A stretch of 64,000 nt of DNA from contig NZ_CP092483.1 in the NCBI RefSeq assembly GCF_022429625.1, positions 2,542,001-2,606,000 on the forward strand, given 5' to 3'. Made by a program: the position numbers and the translations under genes. The notes below the pieces were generated by a model, which ran no database searches, was not told the DNA's origin, and saw nothing but the letters and a program-made list of their open reading frames with translations. The DNA is from Devosia lacusdianchii (lineage in GTDB: Bacteria; Pseudomonadota; Alphaproteobacteria; Rhizobiales; Devosiaceae). Shown in pieces: positions 62,490 through 64,000 of the stretch (position 1 is its first letter; each line of letters starts with the position of its first letter).

Positions 62490-64000
62490 CAACCAGCCGC
62501 TTTTCGCCAAGCTCGACCTGTCGTTCGGCAACGAACGCACCGGCCTGATCGGCCGCAACGGCACCGGCAAGTCCAGCCTGCTCCGCATTATTGCTGGAAT
62601 CGCAGCCCCCGCCTCTGGGTCTGTTGCGATCAGCGGCACCGTCGGCATGCTGACCCAGATCGTGCAGGTAGGCGCCGGCGAAACGGTGGCCGACCATCTC
62701 GGTATTGCCGATGAGCTCGACCGGCTCGACCGCATGGAACAGGGACTCGGCACCGCCGACGACGCAGCCGAAGCCGACTGGACCCTTCCTGCCCGGATCG
62801 AAACCGCCCTCTCCGAGGTCGGGCTGCCGGCTTACGAACCCGGTCGCCCACTCGATACGCTCAGCGGTGGTCAGCGTACGCGCCTGGCCCTGGCCAGGCT
62901 GATGCTGCAAGCGCCTGACATCATCCTGCTCGATGAGCCGACCAACAATCTCGACACCGACGGTCGCGCGGCGGTTGTCGGAATGCTGCATCGCTGGAAG
63001 GGCGCGGCCATCGTGGTGAGCCATGATCGCGCCCTGCTGCGCGAGATGGACGCCATCGTCGAACTGACCACCCTTGGCGCCACCAGCTATGGCGGCAACT
63101 GGGACCATTATGCAGAGCGCAAGGCGCTAGAGCTGGCAGCCGCAGAGCACGATCTATCGAGCGCAGAGCGAAAGGTCGCCGAGATCGACCGCAAAATCCA
63201 GGCCGTCGCCGAGCGCAAGGCGCGCAAGGACGGGGCCGGCAAACGCAAAGCCGCCAAGGGCGACATACCGAAGATCCTGCTGGGCGGCATGAAGGACAAT
63301 TCCGAAAAAACCAGCGGCGAGAATGCGCGCCTGGCCAATCGGTTGCGCAGCGATGCAGCCGAACTGGCCAGCGAGGCGCGGGCCAAGGTAGAAATCCTGA
63401 CGCCGCTCTCGGTCAAGCTGGCGCCGACGAACCTCCCGGCTGGCCGCAGCGTCTTGCAGGTCGATTCGCTGACAGGTGGCCCGGAGGGCATCGCGCCAGT
63501 GATTCGAGACCTGTCGTTTCGCCTTGATGGACCGGAGCGCGTGGCCATCACGGGCCCTAATGGGTCAGGCAAAACCACCCTGCTTCGCCTGCTCACCGGC
63601 ATTCTGCCAGCCCAAAGCGGCACGGCGCGTATCCTCGTGCCCTATGCGCTGCTGGACCAGACCGTCAGCCTGCTCGATCCGACACTCAGCATTCGCGATA
63701 ATTTTCGTGCGCTCAACCCGGAGGCCGATGAAAATACCGGCCGCTCAGCGCTGGCCCGTTTCATGTTCCGCGCCGATGCGGCGCTGCAGATCGTGGGAAC
63801 TTTGAGCGGCGGTGAAATGTTGCGGGCGGGTCTGGCCTGCACCATTGGCGGCAATAATCCCCCGCAATTGCTCATCCTCGACGAACCCACCAACCACTTG
63901 GATATCCAGGCAATTGAGCAAGTCGAGGCCGGTTTGCGGGGCTTTGACGGCGCGCTGCTCGTGGTCAGCCACGATGCCGATTTCCTTGCAGCGATCGGCA
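62443..64000 (+). CDS. ABC-F family ATPase, 3' end missing
   Basis: 519 codons of a soluble twin-ATPase; the frame is still open at the window end. Domain 1 has Walker A GRNGTGKSS, signature LSGGQRTRL and Walker B LLDEPTNNLD. A charged linker (about 205-300) leads to domain 2, with Walker A GPNGSGKTT, signature LSGGEMLRAG, Walker B LLILDEPTNHLD. There are no membrane segments, so it is an ABC-F ribosome-associated factor. Whether it is housekeeping or protects against antibiotics cannot be told. ATG 62443 lacks a strong ribosome-binding site. Confidence 0.85.
   Translation, partial: MPASVTLHQLSYSTPDNQPLFAKLDLSFGNERTGLIGRNGTGKSSLLRIIAGIAAPASGSVAISGTVGMLTQIVQVGAGETVADHLGIADELDRLDRMEQGLGTADDAAEADWTLPARIETALSEVGLPAYEPGRPLDTLSGGQRTRLALARLMLQAPDIILLDEPTNNLDTDGRAAVVGMLHRWKGAAIVVSHDRALLREMDAIVELTTLGATSYGGNWDHYAERKALELAAAEHDLSSAERKVAEIDRKIQAVAERKARKDGAGKRKAAKGDIPKILLGGMKDNSEKTSGENARLANRLRSDAAELASEARAKVEILTPLSVKLAPTNLPAGRSVLQVDSLTGGPEGIAPVIRDLSFRLDGPERVAITGPNGSGKTTLLRLLTGILPAQSGTARILVPYALLDQTVSLLDPTLSIRDNFRALNPEADENTGRSALARFMFRADAALQIVGTLSGGEMLRAGLACTIGGNNPPQLLILDEPTNHLDIQAIEQVEAGLRGFDGALLVVSHDADFLAAIG

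Overview
The window looks like a chromosomal segment of a G+C-rich, flagellated alphaproteobacterium, most likely of the order Hyphomicrobiales (Rhizobiales) and possibly Devosia-like. The evidence is the combination of a BacA/SbmA peptide transporter, the phosphorelay kinase CckA next to fliQ-fliR-flhB, the alphaproteobacterial DUF6468 and MotE proteins beside fliM, CtrA-type and GTTC-N7-type (LexA) sites, and short intergenic palindromes. I saw no rRNA, tRNA, CRISPR array, prophage or insertion sequence.

Layout. 1-11 kb holds housekeeping genes: a translationally coupled trio (DUF6665-like tail, HAD hydrolase, small secreted protein), monothiol glutaredoxin, two MFS pumps, a ClpP paralogue, an ArsR/SRPBCC pair, a class V aminotransferase, an inositol monophosphatase coupled to ttcA, and a BacA/SbmA transporter. 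11-20.6 kb carries rpsD, an MFS exporter, a TrmJ-type RNA methyltransferase, a MASE1-GGDEF diguanylate cyclase, two GNAT enzymes, a GFA-family protein, a FabF-type ketosynthase with a MarR regulator, and icd. 20.8-31.2 kb is envelope and accessory material: an outer membrane barrel, an acyltransferase, two secreted repeat proteins (DUF2807 and VWA), an orphan gene, a decayed ABC importer behind a well-preserved cobalamin riboswitch, a glycerophosphodiesterase and two DMT permeases. 31.2-39 kb has alaS, recA with two inverted LexA-like boxes, a sugar-acid/aldose pair (AraD1 and aldo/keto reductase), and a second ArsR/SRPBCC module.

39-58.5 kb is a cell-cycle and motility region. cckA lies downstream of a minus-strand series flgB-flgC-fliE-(repeat)-fliQ-fliR-flhB. 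fliO-fliP and a divergent PRPP synthetase paralogue run the other way from a perfect TTAA-N7-TTAAC CtrA box. A second minus-strand operon is fliL-fliM-DUF6468-motE-large TPR protein. Divergent from it is flgF-flgG-flgA-flgH behind a sigma-54-like promoter. Together these encode the export gate (FliOPQR, FlhB), rod (FlgBCFG, FliE), P-ring chaperone (FlgA), L-ring (FlgH), switch (FliM) and motor accessory proteins. The CtrA-type boxes suggest that CckA and its target regulon share this locus. flgI, which would be expected beside flgA, is absent.

58.6-64 kb holds an alpha/beta hydrolase, an isoprenylcysteine methyltransferase-like membrane protein, a small MGMT-like protein, an M32 carboxypeptidase and an ABC-F ATPase that runs off the end.

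Three families of intergenic inverted repeats recur through the window, two of them with more than one copy. Gene starts were chosen by ribosome-binding sites, family alignment from memory and stop-start overlaps. No database search was possible, so family names rest on recognised motifs.
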